Assembly: GCF_000497445.1 (NCBI RefSeq) | Contig: NZ_CM002285.1 | Span: 2,587,304-2,651,303 of the forward strand | Direction of reading: 5' to 3' | DNA length: 64,000 nt | DNA from: Streptomyces roseochromogenus subsp. oscitans DS 12.976 | GTDB taxonomy: Bacteria > Actinomycetota > Actinomycetes > Streptomycetales > Streptomycetaceae | Part shown: positions 62,832-64,000 of the stretch, one piece after another | Position numbering within the stretch: the first letter of the stretch is position 1 | Layout: each line of letters starts with the position of its first letter | Position numbers and translations under genes: made by a program | The notes under the pieces: generated by a model | Told to the model about the DNA's origin: nothing | The model's input: only the letters and a program-made list of their open reading frames with translations | Database searches by the model: none

Positions 62832-63356
62832 CTAGACGATTTCCGCGTCGAGGGTCACGGGACTGGCCGGGGGACCTTCGTCGAGCAGCGTGCGCAGCAG
62901 CTCGGCGAGTCTGGTCGGATACACCGTCTCATGTGCCCGGGTCAGTTCCTGACACGTCCACCAACGCGCACCGGCGACGCTGCGCCGCTCCAGCTCCGTC
63001 AGCCCCGTGGCCTCGGTGGCGGTCTGCGTCGTACGGGCCAGGTAGTACCACTCGTCCTGGTCCCAGCGGCGGCCCGCGAAGGGAAAGGAACACATGCGCC
63101 GCCACAGCACCGGGCCCAGTACGACGTCGGTGATGCCGGTCTCCTCGGCCAGCTCCCTGAGCGCGGCCTCCTCACGTGTCTCGGCGCCCTCCAGACCGCC
63201 GCCCGGGGTGAACCACCAGTCGTCGGCCGGATCGTCCGGCTCATGGCCGTGCAGCAGCAGGATGCGGTCCTCGGGGTCGAGGAGGACCACCCGGGCCACC
63301 TTGCGCAGACCGCCCTCGTACCACTCCTCGCCGGTCCGCGTGGCCTCAGCGGACAC
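62832..63356 (-). CDS. NUDIX hydrolase
   Basis: A 174-residue enzyme from GTG 63356. The Nudix box is complete: REEAALRELAEETGI after GGGLEGAET, with the metal-binding REXXEE. It hydrolyses a nucleoside diphosphate derivative; the substrate is not evident. The start overlaps the end of the signal peptidase gene by 11 bp. Confidence 0.95.
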   Translation of the reverse strand: MSAEATRTGEEWYEGGLRKVARVVLLDPEDRILLLHGHEPDDPADDWWFTPGGGLEGAETREEAALRELAEETGITDVVLGPVLWRRMCSFPFAGRRWDQDEWYYLARTTQTATEATGLTELERRSVAGARWWTCQELTRAHETVYPTRLAELLRTLLDEGPPASPVTLDAEIV

Positions 63357-64000
63357 CGGCCGCCTCCGGGCGGGCCTTATGGGCGCGGGAGCGGCCCAGG
63401 CGGCCGGCGATCGGGCCGTAGGCGCCGCCCGCCAGGACCAGGACGGCGCCGGCGCCGATCAGCAGCTCGATCGTGCCCAGCGGGCCGGGCTGCGAGAGGG
63501 TGCCGAGGGCCTCGAAGCCGGTGGGCCGCTTGAGCGAGCCCTTCCAGGGCCATATGACGGCGTCCACACGGGCGGTCACGGCGTCGCTGGAGACCGTGCC
63601 CTTGGCCGCGTCGGTGAGGTGGGCCGTGGAGTCCAGGGAACCCTGGCGCTCGTCACCGAGAAGGAAGAGGCGGCCCTCGGGGACGGTCACCGTCGGGAAG
63701 TTCTGGTTCTCGGCCAGGCTGCCCTTGGGCAGATAGGGCTCGTCGATCTGCTTGCCGTTGACGGTCAGCTTGCCGTTCGTGCAGCAGGAGACGGTGTCGC
63801 CGCCGACCGCGACGACGCGCTTGACCACCTTGGAGTTGCTGACCCAGCTGGTGTCCGTGAAGACGACGACGTCACCGCGCCGTATCTCGCCGCCGTCGAC
63901 CTTCTGCGCCAGCACCCGGTCGCCGGCGTCGATGGTGGGCGTCATGGAGCTGGTGGGCACGGTGTACGGCCGGTAGCTGACCGCCGCCCAGGCGAACCCG
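63346..64000 (-). CDS. Signal peptidase I (N-terminus outside window)
   Basis: The visible part starts GFAWAAVSYRPYTVPTSSMTP at the right edge, in which the catalytic Ser follows the first membrane helix. VVKRVVAVGGDTV contains the catalytic Lys of the Ser-Lys dyad, and GRLFLLGDERQGSLDS is box E. A second membrane helix lies near the C-terminus (IELLIGAGAVLVLAGGAYG), as in streptomycete type I signal peptidases with a C-terminal anchor. Streptomyces have several tandem signal peptidase genes, so others may lie just outside. Confidence 0.93.
   Translation of the reverse strand, partial: GFAWAAVSYRPYTVPTSSMTPTIDAGDRVLAQKVDGGEIRRGDVVVFTDTSWVSNSKVVKRVVAVGGDTVSCCTNGKLTVNGKQIDEPYLPKGSLAENQNFPTVTVPEGRLFLLGDERQGSLDSTAHLTDAAKGTVSSDAVTARVDAVIWPWKGSLKRPTGFEALGTLSQPGPLGTIELLIGAGAVLVLAGGAYGPIAGRLGRSRAHKARPEAAGVR

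Noticed and set aside
60438..63533. A 1031-codon open frame on the plus strand across the yifB-like, yraN, DUF2469 and NUDIX genes
   Set aside because: It is antisense to four well-conserved genes and has Gly/Arg/His-rich composition typical of shadow frames in high-GC DNA.
1..64000. CRISPR arrays, rRNA operons and complete tRNA genes
   Set aside because: No regularly spaced palindromic repeats, rRNA-like blocks or complete tRNA cloverleaf was noticed on either strand. The only long tandem repeats are coding ones (49.0-50.4 kb, 31.1 kb).

Overview
The window reads as chromosomal DNA of a Streptomyces species. GC content is very high with strong third-position GC. The right third carries the streptomycete core order dprA - whiG - M23 peptidase - rpsB - tsf - pyrH - frr - cdsA - yceI-like, and rlmN lies further left. 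Typical actinobacterial families (XRE/DUF397 pairs, a mycothiol-dependent isomerase-like protein, DUF2469, a LAETG sortase substrate, an F420-type LLM enzyme) support this.

Layout. (1) 1-9.3 kb is accessory: the N-terminal part of a TIR protein fused to a degenerate metallophosphoesterase, an SLC13/ArsB-like permease, an EI-like PEP-utilising protein with a large flavoprotein, and a two-gene cassette with a PsiD-like PSD-family decarboxylase (two compensating frameshifts) and an S10 serine carboxypeptidase. (2) 9.3-15.9 kb has a Scr1-type XRE/DUF397 pair, a tight three-gene operon (2TM protein, cupin-like protein, inositol-monophosphatase-like phosphatase) and an MFS exporter divergent from a LysR regulator. 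(3) 15.9-24.1 kb is a minus-strand biosynthesis-like cluster: a split TPP decarboxylase of the phosphonopyruvate/sulfopyruvate type, an NAD_binding_9 flavoprotein, a DUF6002-like protein, an LLM oxidoreductase and a PPOX-fold protein. Opposite it runs an XRE - ImmA/IrrE - MAB_1171c-like regulatory operon, and a near-perfect 24-bp palindrome lies between the two. (4) 24.1-29.4 kb is polyamine catabolism: an ALDH remnant, a polyamine-binding protein, a gamma-aminobutyraldehyde-type dehydrogenase, an Lrp regulator and an aminotransferase. (5) 29.6-39.3 kb holds an ABC exporter pair, a VOC protein, a LAETG surface protein, a thiamine ABC operon behind a clear TPP riboswitch, and rlmN.

(6) 39.28-50.75 kb is an integrated element bounded by 52-bp direct repeats (49/52 identical) that cover the first codons of rlmN. 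It has no recognisable integrase. It contains a four-TM DUF4231/SLATT-like protein, an HNH nuclease, a zinc-ribbon membrane protein, an IS256-type element interrupted by a complete ISL3-type element, a 60-aa membrane protein and a 1062-aa HTH/P-loop protein with about thirteen 36-aa repeats. This is the best candidate for an undescribed, probably defence-related, module. (7) 50.9-64 kb is core: YceI, cdsA-frr-pyrH-tsf-rpsB, an M23 peptidase, a TetR regulator, whiG, dprA-yifB-yraN, DUF2469, a NUDIX hydrolase and the start of a signal peptidase I operon.

Function names come from motif reading by eye. No database search was run, so family names for less conserved proteins are recollection-based and scored accordingly.
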